From Sipunculus nudus (Eukaryota > Annelida > Sipuncula > Golfingiida > Sipunculidae), in assembly GCA_026874595.1 (NCBI GenBank), contig CM049319.1:39937473-40001472 (forward strand): a stretch of 64,000 bases of DNA, written 5' to 3'. The position numbers and the translations under genes were made by a program. A model generated the notes under the pieces. It was given only the letters and a program-made list of their open reading frames with translations. It was not told the DNA's origin and searched no databases. Positions 1 to 11,504 of the stretch are shown in pieces (within the stretch, counting starts at the first letter, position 1; every line of letters begins with the position of its first letter).

Positions 1-2
1 GC

Positions 3-790
3 CATGGCTTCCTCTTGGCTGAAAGTACTCAAAAAGTGTTGCAAGCACGAGATACCATAATGGATGTTGGGGTCGAAAACATCAAAAGCCTCATTGACAA
101 TCTCAAACATTTGAGAAATAACTAGGATGCTATTTTGAGCGAAAGTTTACTTGTGGCAGAGAATATCGGTATTGACAGCGCAATGTGAAACGACGAAACA
201 AGAGAAAGGTGTTTGCTGACGAGACAATTGAAGAAGGACATTCAGCTGAATGTAGAGAAAATATTCAAAGGGGAACTGTTCTACTGGTTTCTGAATTGTT
301 TCATTGCAAAAATGACCACACGTTATGATGCCGCCGTGCAGCTAGAAATGAGTTTTGATGTATTGTGGAAATACCCGAGCTTGGATGAAGATCAAGCACA
401 TGAATATGTACAATGGCTTAACAGGAAATAAAGTGTTGATGTATCCGAGGTCTTGGTGGGAGAAATGGAACACCTGGAGGTTATCCACACAGCAAATCTT
501 GGACAGGGTGCACTATCTCCGCTTCAGCTGCTCAACATAATTCAGAAATTATACTCGAAACGTTCCCAAATGTCTGCATCATGCTACGAATTTTTTGCAC
601 ACTACCTGTCACTGTTGCTCGAGCAGAGAAGTCCTTTAGCACTCTCGCCCGTTTGAATAATGTCCTTCGTTCCACTATGTGTCAAATTAGATTTTCCAGT
701 TTGGGAATTCTTTCGGTGGAGGCAGCAATGGCAAGGAAATTATACTTTGATTCAGTAACTATTTTTTTTTTTGCCTGTGCTAAAAACCGC
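3..790 (+). pseudogene. hAT-superfamily transposase, C-terminal part, decayed
   Basis: This is the C-terminal part of a transposase of the hAT type that resembles ZMYM1/TTF-domain relatives; such enzymes cut and paste the parent DNA element in the nucleus. The frame beginning at position 3 reads through to about 630 with stops at 123-125 (TAG), 186-188 (TGA) and 429-431 (TAA). It includes the segment LKKDIQLNVEKIFKGELF. A one-base shift near 560-580 moves the reading to the frame holding the hAT dimerisation region, with LRIFCTLPVTVARAEKSFS followed by LRSTMCQIRFSSLGILSVE at about 581-740. That last block (leucine-rich, ARAEKSFS, then LRSTM) is the diagnostic hAT C-terminal signature. The N-terminus lies left of the window. 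Three stops and a shift make it non-functional. A matching terminal repeat follows at 985-1001. Confidence 0.8.
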
Positions 791-984
791 GCAATGTCCT
801 ATTAGATGTTTAATTATTGAGAAAGAAATGATCTTATATTCATAACTGCATTTATTATTCACCATTACGATCTTGTTGAAAGGTAATAAACATTACCACA
901 TGTGACTAGAGATTTAGCAGATATTCGTTTGGACGGGGATATAGCTAGGGGCCCCGTAAGATATGCTGCCCCGGGGCCCGGCCA

Positions 985-1001
985 GGCTCTCGACGCCACT
1001 G
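985..1001 (-). repeat. right terminal inverted repeat of the hAT element
   Basis: Read on the minus strand this begins CAGTGGCGTCGAGAGCC, a typical hAT terminus (CAGNGGCG). It lies about 210 bp after the end of the dimerisation domain, as expected for the 3' end of the element. The left end and the second target-site copy are outside the window, so the 8-bp duplication cannot be confirmed. Confidence 0.6.
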
Positions 1002-1595
1002 CCTAAACAGGTGACCGGGCCGCAATGCGCGGCGCATATGAGACTAGACCTTCTGCGCATTACCATATTCCTACGTGCATTAGACTGGCCCAGTCAATAC
1101 TATGGTCAAAACTTAATTCCTCCCGCTGACTGTGGAGCCATTAAACTTCCTCTTGCTGTTAGAACGGGTACTGCCACCTCGCGGCAAATGGTATAACTAA
1201 ATTAAGGCTCTCAAGCAGACTATTTCATCGAGTGGTAAGGTCCACCAGTTATGGAATGGTCAGCGCCACATATCACCGCCTCGCTGAACTAAGCTGTAGG
1301 TCTTTTTCCAGTGACGTCAACAGTAACTGGTGGTCTTTCCCACAGATTTTATTTTCAAAACCACTATGGTTACATTCAGTCATCGCCTATTGCGGTCTTC
1401 CAGTTTGCTACTAATATTCCCATTTAATCAGTCTTAATATTTATAGGCCCTCGCATATATTGAGTTCAGCGAGACTTTCAACAATATAACCCTCAGCCTC
1501 AGTATTACGGTGCCATTCCATACATGCGTATGCAGTACGTATGCGTTACATGCATAATGCGTATGCAGCTAGGAATCGGACATGTTATACAGAAG
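1002..1595. other. unassigned stretch
   Basis: No gene, clear repeat boundary or RNA was recognised here. Short open frames have no recognisable domains. Confidence 0.5.
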
Positions 1596-1793
1596 CGGAT
1601 CCGGGGGGGGGGGGGGGGGGTCCAGGGGACCCCCTTTTTCATCAGAAACAACGTTTTTAAGGGCTTCAGACAAAATTTTGCCGCCTGGCCTTCCCCCCCC
1701 CCCCCCCCTTTTTTCAAACCCGAGGACCTTCTGTTAGGGGTTTCATTTGTCCTCCTGGGTTGGACCCCCCTTTTTTTCTAAATCCTGGATCCG
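1596..1793. repeat. short interspersed repeat with G and C homopolymers, ends CGGATCC/GGATCCG
   Basis: The unit starts CGGATCC followed by 18 G (1603-1620), contains 16 C (1693-1708) and ends GGATCCG, so its ends are inverted copies of each other. It looks like a small non-autonomous repeat; the superfamily is unknown. Confidence 0.45.
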
Positions 1794-3140
1794 CCCTTAT
1801 TATATTTTCCATTTTCACATTTCCATATGTTTCCATTTTTAAATTAGCATAAACTAATTCTGATCAGTACATATAGCACTGTGTAAGTCATGCATTTGCC
1901 CCCCCCCCCCCAAAAAAAGTAAATCTAATTAATAATTATAAAAAACAGGTTATTTATTTCCAAATGTAAATTCAAAAACATTTTAATCATGGCTTTAGTA
2001 TATAATTTATAAGATTGAACATATTACAATTTACAGCTACATACTTAAAATATATATTGCAGAACACTTGCATTAATTCTACACATAAGAAGATTCACAA
2101 TTGTAAATTGCATCATCATATATCCCTTCTTTTGTCAGATAACACCATATTATGCATCAAATGTGATTATCTTTTACCACAAAAATATATCTGATGACAA
2201 ATCAATAAATATCTAAAAATAAAACTTGTTTCAGAATTCACAATTCTAAATTGCACCTTTATTTATCAATAATTTGGCTCATATCAATTTGGCAATTATC
2301 AATTTATGCTTACTGATTGGTTTAATTATATATGGATTTGTTAGATTTATTTAAAAGGAAATTAATTTCTTTCAACATGCTACATTATCTCTTGATTAAT
2401 CCTTGAATTACTATCACATCTTTACAATTAAGAAAATACAGTTCAAACAATTACAATTATTGCATTACACTTGGTGAACATTGCTGTATGTGAGGGGGTG
2501 GGATGGGTGATATTAGAGTTACTGCATGTACACCTGTGATAGCAGGGGTGCTCAACCAGTGTTGCATTACTAATAAGGTTACCCAAGCAGGGCTGAAGTA
2601 TAACCGGAGTGGGCTGTCTGGGATTTGACAATGCAAGTAGATCCGATAGGGAATCCAAATAAAAGTTCAATTTCTAGTCCAAGTTTTGAGCTTTCATTTT
2701 CAAATTTCAGATTTTAAAAGATTAAATCCTTATTTATACATAATGTGAAAATTAAGTCATGTAATAGATTTGCATATAATAATTTTCAAGAGTGCGTAAC
2801 AATGAGAGAGAGCCAAGGGTGACCGGGCGGCTTGTGGTTCTTATACAAATATACTACAGTTTCCTATGTTCACCTTTCGTGTATATATGTTATATAAACA
2901 AGTAACTATAAAATGCACTTCATATACATAACAACAGTATTCTTAGTTCTATATATTTACAACTATGGTATGACTTTAAACTAGTCTGTAAGATATAATA
3001 ATGTTTCTGCTGTCTCTGTATATTTTAGTTTAAACATGATATTGAATTACAATTTAAGAGGCGGGCTGCATCAGATCTCACAATGTTTCAAGATGCATGG
3101 TCCGCAACATGTTGCGCAATATGTTCCCTAGTGCATGGCA
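1794..3140. other. AT-rich unassigned stretch
   Basis: AT-rich sequence with a run of 13 C at 1899-1911 followed by A7. No exon or element boundary was recognised. The weak open frame on the minus strand at 2443-2670 has no domain. Confidence 0.5.
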
Positions 3141-3454
3141 GGGGCGTTTCCATGTGCGCGTATATGCGTAGGCCTATATGCTTGAAAAATCGCTAATTTG
3201 ATTTTGTAACTGGGGAGTTTCCATGTGTCCGTAAGCGTATATGTGCGTATATGCGTGAAAATCGCCACAGAAGCGATTTTCACGCATACGCGGTCTGCGT
3301 GAACTCAAGAATTCAGGGTAAAATGACGTCACATCCCTGTGTTTTTGTGGAAGGCCTGCTCGATCCGCTGTAAAAATATACATTTGTATACGTCTGCAAG
3401 TTCACGCATATAGGCCTACGCATACATGCACGCGCACATGTATGGAAACACACC
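3141..3454. mobile_element. foldback/MITE-like element with long imperfect TIRs
   Basis: The left end (from GGGGCGTTTCCATGTGCG, including TAGGCCTATATGC) is repeated in inverted form at the right end (GCATATAGGCCTACGCATAC to ATGGAAACACACC). A central perfect hairpin lies at about 3252-3292, where GTGAAAATCGC faces GCGATTTTCAC around CACAGAA. No coding sequence is present. The GTTTCCAT terminus is reminiscent of Harbinger/ISL2EU-type ends, but no target duplication could be fixed. Confidence 0.6.
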
Positions 3455-3722
3455 TTTACGCTGATCAGCTCTTTTTGCTTTTCTCGTGTACAGGTTAATT
3501 CTTATAATTCCTCGTTGTCCGCTACTATCAGTGCGATTATGCCCACTTTTGACATATATTTCGATCGTGGAGGAGAGAGGGCTGCCCGTTACCGGGAGGA
3601 AAGAGGAGTTAAACTTTTTTACAAATTTTCAATGCGCGATTCCTCGCGGGGAAAAATCGCACCAGTATAAATCTTTGCCCCCCCCCCCCCCCCCCCATGT
3701 ACTTTTTCTATGCATGATGAAA

Positions 3723-3777
3723 CGCGCGCGGGTGAGCCTTCTTGTGGAGGTCAAGGACGCGAATGCAGTCTGCTTGA
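3723..3777 (+). repeat. 55-bp dispersed repeat, copy 1
   Basis: The motif from GCGCGCGGGTGAG through CTTGTGGAGGTCAAGGACG to CTGCTTG recurs at 4335-4388 with few changes. It follows a run of C at 3678-3696 and appears to be part of a larger duplicated repeat. Confidence 0.6.
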
Positions 3778-3889
3778 GGACGCCCCAGCATAGGCCTAAA
3801 TGATGCATGTCAACAAAACATACTTAACTGCTGCCCTGCTTGTCTACTTTAATGCATGATTATATAAGTATATATTATATAAACATATG

Positions 3890-4388
3890 TGTGCAGCGGG
3901 GGTGATAAATATCATATTACCGACTGCGGTAGTTAATAATCATCTCTGATATAGCCTATATACTACCCCCACCCGCCTGTCAATAGCACACTAGGCCTAC
4001 CGTAATACAAACTGTACGTTCCTGCAAATTTAACGAAATTTTAAGTGTATACATGCATAAATTGAACTGTACATAACAGACATGCTCGACATGTTACTGG
4101 GAAGGCTTTGGGAATCCTTTGTGAAAACACGTCATGCAAAGGAGGGGTTCCGCAGAAACGCGCGCTGCGCAAATTGAAATTTTTTTTTTCAGCGCGCTGA
4201 AAGATCGCGCTAGTGTTAATGATACATACCTTTTCCGCGCGTGTGAAATGTACATCTTGCGATTTTTCAGCGCGTGTTTCCGCTTGCTGAAAAATCGCAC
4301 CAGTGTATGTGTAGCTATTCAATGCACGCGGAAACGCGCGTGGGTGAATCCTCTTGTGGAGGTCAAGGACGTGAATGCAGCCTGCTTG
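3890..4388 (+). repeat. interspersed repeat copy A flanking the LTR element
   Basis: This unit contains TTGTGAAAACACGTCATGCA (about 4118-4137), AGAAACGCGCGC and a CAGCGCGCTGAAAGATCGCGC segment with palindromic CGCG-rich pieces. A diverged copy in the same orientation lies at 11560-11905, beyond the LTR retrotransposon. It also carries the second copy (4335-4388) of the 55-bp repeat. No protein was recognised; the open frame across it is a shadow of the repeat plus the TA run. Confidence 0.55.
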
Positions 4389-4461
4389 TTGCCGTATCTT
4401 GGTGACAAATCACATTTAATTGCTCCATTTCTTATCCACTTAAATGATTTTATATATAGGC

Positions 4462-4463
<2 letters not shown>

Positions 4464-4513
<50 letters not shown>
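4464..4513. repeat. (TA)n microsatellite, left flank of the LTR element
   Basis: Continuous TA dinucleotides directly precede the left LTR. The same dinucleotide resumes at 11507-11559 on the other side, so the LTR element inserted into a TA tract and its target duplication cannot be read. Confidence 0.9.
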
Positions 4514-4516
<3 letters not shown>

Positions 4517-5356
4517 AACGGAACCTTATATCAACAGATCACGTATGCGTGATGAAAACAAACCTTGCCAAGGAGATAAAAAAATCAGATTCTGTAACAC
4601 TAGGCAGCGTACAATGTCTAGGGGAATGAATAAAGAAGTCAGTGTTTTATTTTTATTAACAAATAACTATAGTTTATTCTTAAAACAACCCCAACATTAC
4701 ATTACATTATAACAAATAATCAATACAATCACACAGTAAAATAAAGAGAGCACAGTACCTGGATACCACCACTGTCACAACAACAAGTCCTTTTAAATAT
4801 ATATGCCGGATGAAAAGTTCACACGAATTCTCTCGGAGAATAACAGTCCAATGTAAAGCTCTTATAACAACCCAGAAAGTAAACTTGAGGCAGGCAGCAC
4901 TAAATTGTAAAGTGTTAGTAATAATAGAATTCCTTAAAAATACTGGGTAATCGGATAGGTCCCACACGTCTGTGTCCGCTGGAATCTTCTCTCATCTCTC
5001 TTCGCTCTAAGACACAGCCCCCTATTTATAACTTCTCGCCCCAAGCCGAGAATTTTCCACTTCTCGAACAGTCTAAAGGATCGAACATAATACACAGTAA
5101 ACACGCGTTACAGGAATCATCTAGAAAAACATCGCTGTGTGTCTACATACCAGGGTGCGCACGAGAGCTCGCCCCGGCTCGACCAGGCGAGAAAGCCCCA
5201 AGCTAGCATGACAACGAGAGTTCAACCAGTACGGATTAAACTGAGAATGCAACATTCGGGCCAGAAACGGGCGTCACAACACGAGTTACACCCGTGTCAC
5301 ACAACAAAAAAGACATCTGTAAGACCTGTGCACACAATAAAAGGGCACCTTTAACA
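4514..5356 (-). repeat. 3' LTR
   Basis: On the plus strand it begins TGTAACGGAACC and ends TTTAACA; in the element's sense it starts TGTTAAAGG and ends GGTTCCGTTACA. It is 843 bp and aligns by eye with 10597-11506 over its whole length, for example GATCACGTATGCGTGATG and CTAGGCAGCGT near the start and AAAGACATCTGTAAGACC near the end. Confidence 0.9.
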
Positions 5357-5367
5357 CTCTCCCTCCT
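5357..5367 (-). promoter_or_regulatory. polypurine tract
   Basis: On the minus strand the bases directly upstream of the 3' LTR read AGGAGGGAGAG, immediately followed by TGTTAAAGG. This is the position and composition expected for the plus-strand primer of reverse transcription. Confidence 0.8.
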
Positions 5368-5486
5368 GTAAGAAAATAGAAAGTTTTCTCAAAACTTTCT
5401 TTTTGCGATCACAATCACTAAATAATTACAACATCTCAAAAATCATCTTATTTACAACATTACATAAACATCTCGTTTACAACATT

Positions 5487-6120
5487 TCATAAACATCTCG
5501 ATAAGCAATCAGCAAGTACATTGTTTTTCCCTTTAATGTGTTTGATTTCAAGGTTGTAATCTTGTAAGAACAAACTCCATCTCAACAATCTTTGATTTTT
5601 ACACTTCATGAACGTGATTGTGATCACTGAAAACAATGATAGGCTTGACTGATGAAGTAACATAAACTTCAAAATGTTGCAATGCCAAAATCAAAGTCAA
5701 ACATTCTTTAACAAAAGAAGTATTTTTCCTGGTTTGTATTAAACTTTCTTGAGAGTTAACAAATTGGATGATCTATGCCATCATTGCCTTCTTGTAACAA
5801 CACAGCACCAGCAGCAGTATCAATAGCATCTACAGCTAACCTAAAAGGTACAGAAAAGTCTGGAGCTGCTAAAACTGGTGAACTCTGCAGAATTGCTTTC
5901 AAATTCTGAAATGCATTTTCACACTGAACACTCCATACAAACTTTTGTTTCTTCTTTCACAAATTAGTCAAAGGTTCAGCTACAGCAGAAAAATTTGGAC
6001 AAAACTTCCTGTAGTATCCAACCATACCAAGAAAACGAATTATTTGCTATTTGTTTTCTGGTCTAGGAAATGCAGAAATAGCACTTATCTTAGCATCAAC
6101 AGGTTTTACCTGACCCTGCT
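5487..6120 (-). pseudogene. LTR element RNase H region and RT tail, decayed
   Basis: The minus strand encodes the RT-RNase H connection and RNase H of a Ty3/gypsy polyprotein. Visible pieces are YYRKFCPNFSAVAEPLTNL (about 5960-6020), DAIDTAAGAVLLQEG (about 5795-5835) and the end of RNase [20 protein letters not shown] (5490-5550). These are split among frames by stops and shifts, so no continuous frame survives. It directly follows the RT in the element's sense direction and ends about 120 bp before the PPT. Confidence 0.8.
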
Positions 6121-6927
6121 CTACAATATGACCCAAAATGTTACCTGTGCATGACAAAACTCAGATTTAACTAAGTTGACGGTCAGACGTGCTTCACTGA
6201 GTCTTTCGAAGAGGTCGCGAAGAATTTGCAGATGTTTCTCCCAGGTGTCGCTGTACACGATGAGGTCATCAATATATGCGTCGCAGCCCTGAATGTCCTT
6301 GACAACCATATGGATGAGGCGCTGGAACGTGGCTGGCGAGTTCTTCATGCCAAACGGCATAACTTTATACTGGTACAGTCCTAGCGGCGTCACAAATGCG
6401 CACACTTCTTTCGCTTGTTCTGTCAGCGGAACTTGCCAACATCCTTTTAGCAAGTCAAACTTGGAGACATATCTGGAGCTACCGACTCTATCAATACAAT
6501 CATCAATCCTCGGAATCGGGACTGTGTCAGTTTTGGTGACAGAGTTCAGTTTTCGATAATCTGTGCACATACGATAATTTTGATCAGGTTTTGGCACAAG
6601 AATACACGGTGAACTCTAGTTACTGTTACTAGGTTAAATAAAATCATTATCCAGCAATATTGAATCTCATCTTGTAGATACTTTTGCTTTTCTGGATTCA
6701 TTCTATAAGGATATGTTGCTTGACTGCGCTTGCCTCGCCAACATCGACGTCATGGCACAATATGTTAGTTCGCGTTTTAAAGGCACTATCAAATGTTCAT
6801 AATTCCGCAGCAGGTTTTCGAGGTCTTGTTGTTGTTGCGAGGTAAGGTGTGACAGTTTGGCACCCAGGTTGTTCAGCTCGTCTGAGTTTTTAGTGGTAGT
6901 GTACCACACTGAATGTCTACACCACAC
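6121..6927 (-). pseudogene. LTR element reverse transcriptase, decayed
   Basis: The open stretch on the minus strand from 6597 to 6121 (158 codons) holds the RT palm: RMCTDYRKLNSVTK, SKFDLLKGCWQVPL, YKVMPFGMKNSPATFQ and the catalytic YIDDLIVYSD. The enzyme would copy the element RNA into DNA in cytoplasmic particles. Upstream, 6927-6703 encodes the linker between integrase and RT (LSHLTSQQQQDLENLLRNYE), in a different frame. The joining region at about 6600-6700 has stops and a shift. The catalytic motif itself is intact, but the RT cannot be made as one chain. It lies downstream of the integrase, unlike standard gypsy elements. Confidence 0.9.
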
Positions 6928-7020
6928 TTACAATCAGTATCTACTTTAACTGGGTCACGGTCAGTGTTTACACAATTTACAGCAGTAACACTATGTACAA
7001 CATCTGATATGCTATTTCTG

Positions 7021-8240
7021 TCATAATATGGTTTTCAACATATTAGCATGGCACAGTTGTTTCTTCTTACGCCTTTCTGGTGTCACCAGTATGTAATTTA
7101 AATCACTGACATTCTTGTCAACAATGCAAGGACCAAAATACCTAGCTTGCAGAGGTCTGCCAGGGATGAGAAGTAAGGCAGGGACCTTTTCACCAGGCTC
7201 AAACGTCCTACTTACAGTGTGCTTGATATACTTTGTTTTCATTTTACTTTGTGCAGATTTTAGATTTGACTTTGCAATCTCACAAGCATCGTATAGTTTA
7301 GTGCGAAAGTCTAAGACATACTGCAGTAAACTAAGTGAATCAGGATTTTCACACAAGAGTTTTTCTTTAAGCAGTTTCAATGGAAGTTCAGTTCGATGTC
7401 CGAAAAATAGTTCAAAGGGATTGAAACCCATGGACTCTTGAAAGGATTCTCTGACAGCAAACAGCAAAAGGTGGATTCCTTCATCCCAGTCTTTCTGTGT
7501 GACATAGCAATAGGTTCTAATCATGTTTTTTAATGTCTGGTGAAAACGCGCGAGGGCGCCATTACTTTCAGGATGGTATGGCGAAGAGCTGTACTGTTTT
7601 ATCCCTTGTTCAAGCATAACTTGTTGGAATAAGCCAAACATAAAATTAGACCCTTGGTCAGACTGGACGGATTTCGGTAATCCAAAATTGTAAAAAACTT
7701 TTTCAGAGCTTTGACGACACTTTTGGCATTAATTTTGTGCAATGGTATTGCCTCAGGGAACCTGGTAGATGCGCACAAAATTGTCAGCAAGTATTCATGT
7801 CTAGATTTTGTTTTGGGCAGTGGTCCAATACAATCAACTATAATCCTACTGAATGGTTCCTCGAAAGCAGGAATAGGCCTAAGTGGAGCGTTAGGAGGAT
7901 TCTGATTGGGCTTGCCTACCATCTGACATGTATGGCATGATTTACAATATTGTACAACATCTTTCCTGAGTTAGGCCAATAGAAGTGTGTACTAACTTTC
8001 TGATAAGTTTTATTTATACCTAAATGGCCAGACAAAGGAGCCTTATATGCCATGCTTAGAATTTCATTGCAAAAGCTTTTGGGCATTACTATTTGATGTA
8101 TGATGGCCCACTCATCATCAGCGCATACATCAGGTGGTCGCCATTTACGCATTAGCACTCCATTGTTAACACAGAAACAAACTGGGTTTTTTAACATGTT
8201 AATTTTTAGGTACTGCCCTGGGAAGCAAACATGAAATTTC
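7021..8240 (-). pseudogene. LTR element integrase, decayed
   Basis: Integrase would join element cDNA to the chromosome. On the minus strand the order is: zinc-binding segment HLGINKTYQKVSTHFYWP (about 7970-8030) with CKSCHTCQ following in a shifted frame (about 7925-7950); core with IIVDCIGPLPKTKSRHEYLL (first D, about 7800-7860); SDQGSNFMFGLF (second D, about 7625-7660) reached only after a one-base shift near 7685; and HPESNGALARFHQ (catalytic E, about 7540-7580). The C-terminal part ends with a GPY/F-like block, RYFGPCIVDKNVSDLNYIL, and HANMLKTIL before the stop at 7021. All three catalytic residues are visible but lie in at least two frames. Confidence 0.88.
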
Positions 8241-9000
8241 ATGGTCCTTATGCTGTTCCGCGATCAGTTCTGACCTTGAAAATGCTGTATCCTGTACAGG
8301 CGAGTCTTTAGACGAGTCACCAGTGACTTCCAGAGTGTTATTATCTCGACCATTATCCTCATGTTTGTTTTGCTTGGCCATAGATCTAGTTACAGCACAT
8401 GAAGGATACAAACCAGGAATTTCCTGACTTTCCGGATCAGTGTCCCGATCAAGTGACGGCTTTTCTGTCACTATTGGTACAGGCTGTACTTTGTCACCTG
8501 CAACATCATTGCCTAGTAGCAATTGAATCCCCTTAAAGGGTAAAGTAGTTCTTATGCCCACAGTAATATTCGCAGAAATCAAATCTGACTTTAAATGTAT
8601 ACTGTGAAGCGGAACTGAAGTGTGCTTGTCTGAAAACACACCATTAACAAGTGCATGTGCACCAGTAAAGGACCTATTAGAAAATGGCAAAGTGTTTGCT
8701 AACATGAGAGTCTGGCCCGAACCAGTGTCCCTCAAAATTCTAATAGGGGTAGAATCTAAAAAATCACTTGAAAATGATACAAAACCATCATGTATGAATG
8801 GCTCAAATAACTCCATTTCAGAGTCAGGAGAGGAATCTACTACGTCAGCTTCATCAAACAAAGAACTGAATTTCACAGTGTCAGTCATAAACTCTTTTTC
8901 AGAGTCATTTAAGGAACCTACATCCTTTTTAACATCAAACACCTCATGGGAGTCAACAGAGGAATTTTACTCAACAGAAACAAACTTCTACTTGTCATAA
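8199..9000 (-). pseudogene. LTR element aspartic protease region
   Basis: This 247-codon open frame on the minus strand (8942-8199) has the retropepsin active site ILRDTGSGQTLML (about 8690-8760) and the C-terminal flap/closing motif IQLLLGNDVAG (about 8490-8530). After it comes an acidic linker with CAVTRSMAKQNK leading to the integrase. The enzyme would process the gag-pol precursor. The N-terminal part is acidic and serine-rich. The 49 bp at 8523-8571 are duplicated inside the 5' LTR at 11278-11326. Confidence 0.85.
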
Positions 9001-9219
9001 AAGGACCTGGCCTTATTAAAGAATACTCCTCGCAGGAGTCTTGAAAGGACCTAGCCTTATTTAATTCCTCGCAGGAATCAACTGAGGTTTTTACCCCGCA
9101 AGCTACGATTCTTCTTTGGATTCAGACGGCACTTGGGCCTCCGTAGCATGAAACTCTTTATTGGAGTCAATAAAGGAGTTGTACCCCTTATTTACATGAT
9201 GAGAGCCTGGCTCTTGTAC

Positions 9220-10425
9220 TACGCTATGCATAGATTTTGAAACGAAACCAGAAGGTTTGCTATTTGGTTTATTCGCAAGTTTCCAGGAGTCAAACATAAG
9301 ATGACCTTACTTCTTGCAGTAATTACAGATTTTCTTTGAAAATGACTGGTCTTGGTTGGACTTAGACACAGTGGACGTGATCTGAGATCTAGCAATGGAC
9401 TTTGATGAACCATCAGGACTACCAGTACTGGGTGACTGCGCTTTAAACTTCTTTTGACCATACTGATTTACATTCTTGTTTGTGAATGACTGGTTTGATT
9501 TGCTAGTAAAGGACATTTTGTGTGTTAATGAATTATCATCAGCTAATTGAGCAGCAATGTCATGTGTTTCAGGAATTTTCTCATCAAGAAATATTTTAAC
9601 ATCTGCGTTAATGCACCGCTTATATTCTTAAAGCTAAATCAGCTTGCGCAAATTGTCATAATCTTTCATAACATTTTTAGAACTACACCAGCGATCAAAC
9701 ATGTGCTCGACATAGGTCTGTTCTATACGCTTTTCCCAGTTTCTGAATTTCTGGTGGTAAGCTTCCGGAACTAACTCATAACCTTTCAGGATTAACCGTT
9801 TTACCAGGTCATAGTCAGCAGCAGCTTCTATTGAAAGCTGTGTATAAATTTCTCTGGCCTTGCCAGTCAATACACTTTGTAACAGCATAGTCCACTTTTC
9901 CTTAGGCCATTTTAAATTTTCAGCTACCTTCTCAAAGTGTAAGAAATATTTATCAACCTCTTTTTCTTGAAAAGGTGGGACAAGTCTAATGTGTTTAGTA
10001 ACATCTAAACTGTGAGTTGGGGCAGCACTTGGACTATGTTCTAGTTTAAGTCTTTCTAACTCCATTCTTTTTATATCAATTTCTTTCTCTTTTTCTAGTC
10101 TATCTTTCTATTTTTTTCCAGTCTTTCTCTTTCTAACCGTTCTTACCGCTCTTTTAATGCTAGCTCATGTTGCATTTCCAACTGTTTTAATTCTAATTGC
10201 ATAGCAAGGCTGTCATTTTTTTTATGTTTCAACTTCACTCTCTTCAATTAAACCTTTGCTAACTAGATCTTGCATGATTTTAGCAATGATTTCAGGCTTT
10301 CTCAAAGCTTTATTCACACTTAGCCCTAAGTGTTGTCCCAAACGCAAAAACTGTTCCTTTGTCAACTGTTCAAGTTGATCAGGGTCGGGATCGTCAACAA
10401 ATGTCTCCGGTTTGAAATCTGCCAT
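9220..10425 (-). pseudogene. LTR element gag, decayed
   Basis: The gag-like protein starts at an ATG at 10425 on the minus strand. Its first 67 codons hold a SAP-like helix pair, LEQLTKEQFLRLGQHLGL. A lysine- and glutamate-rich coiled-coil stretch (10070-10220) is broken by stops. The capsid-like region 10065-9634 includes VPPFQEKEVDKYFLHFEKVA and KEKWTMLLQSVLTGKAREIY, the style of gag proteins with a SCAN-like fold. A basic, serine-rich tail with a zinc-knuckle start (ICNYCKK, about 9307-9330) follows in another frame. At least three frames are needed, so no full gag can be made. Confidence 0.8.
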
Positions 10426-10573
10426 GTTAAGATGTCAAAACAATAACAAAAAACCACAGAGATAAATCTTGTAAACAATGTACCGTAAACAATATGTAAT
10501 CTTGTAAACAATGTATGATAAACAATGTGTCCAGGTCAAGGCCTATTAATTAAATTATCAAAACTACTAAGCC

Positions 10574-10590
10574 TCCCAGACGAGCCCACA
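10574..10590 (-). promoter_or_regulatory. primer binding site, tRNA-Pro-like
   Basis: Six bases inside the 5' LTR the minus strand reads TGTGGGCTCGTCTGGGA. It matches the 3' end of proline tRNAs except for two bases, one near the CCA end. The position fits a PBS; the tRNA identity is tentative. Confidence 0.55.
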
Positions 10591-10596
10591 ATTTTA

Positions 10597-11504
10597 TGTA
10601 ACGGAACCTAACATTAACAGATCACGTATGCGTGATGAAAACAAACCTTGCCAAGGAGATAAAAAATCAGATTCTGTAACACTAGGCAGCGTGAAATGTC
10701 TAGGGGAATGAACAAAGAAGTCAGTGGTTTTTTTATTAACAAATAACTATAGTTTATTCTTAAAACAACCCTAATATTACAAAACACTAAATCAATACAA
10801 TGACACAGTATAACAATTAATCAATACAATTACACAGTAAAATAAACAATGAGCACAATACCTGGATACCACCACTGTCACAACGACAAGTCCTTTTAAA
10901 TGGATATGCCGGATGAAAAGTTCACACGAATACTCTCGGAGAATAACAGTCCAATGTAAAGCTCTTGTAACAACCCAGAAAGTAAACTTGAGGCAGGCAG
11001 CACTAAATTGTAAAATTTTAGTAATAGTAGAATAGTGTTAGTAATAATAGAATCCCTGAAATTACTGGGTAATCGGATAGGTCCCACACGTCTGTGTCCG
11101 CTGGAATCTTCTCTCACCTCTCTCCGCTCTAAAACACAGCCCCCTATTTATAACTTCTTGCCCCAAGCCGAGAATTTTCCACTTCTCGAACAGTCTAAAG
11201 GATCGAACATAATACACAGTAAACACGCGTTAGAGGAATCATCTAGAAAAACATTGCTGTGTCTCTACATACCAGCCTTGAATCCCCTTAAAGGGTAAAG
11301 TAGTTCTTATGCCCACAGTAATATTCCGGCTCGACCAGGCGAGAAAGCCCCAAGCTAGCATGACAACGAGAGTTCAGCCAGTACGGATTAAACTGAGAAT
11401 GCAACACGCGGCCAGACACGGGCGCCACAACACGAGTTACGCCCGTGTCACACAAAAAAAGACATCTGTAAGACCTGTGCACACAATAAAAAGGGCACAT
11501 GTAA

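Noticed and set aside
581-790. Intact domesticated hAT-derived gene
   Set aside because: Three in-frame stops and a frameshift in under 800 bp show a dead transposase.
4134-4712. 192-codon open frame on + strand
   Set aside because: It runs through a CGCG-rich repeat, a (TA)n tract read as alternating Y and I, and the LTR edge; no domain.
8620-9000. 126-codon open frame on + strand
   Set aside because: Antisense shadow of the retroelement protease region.
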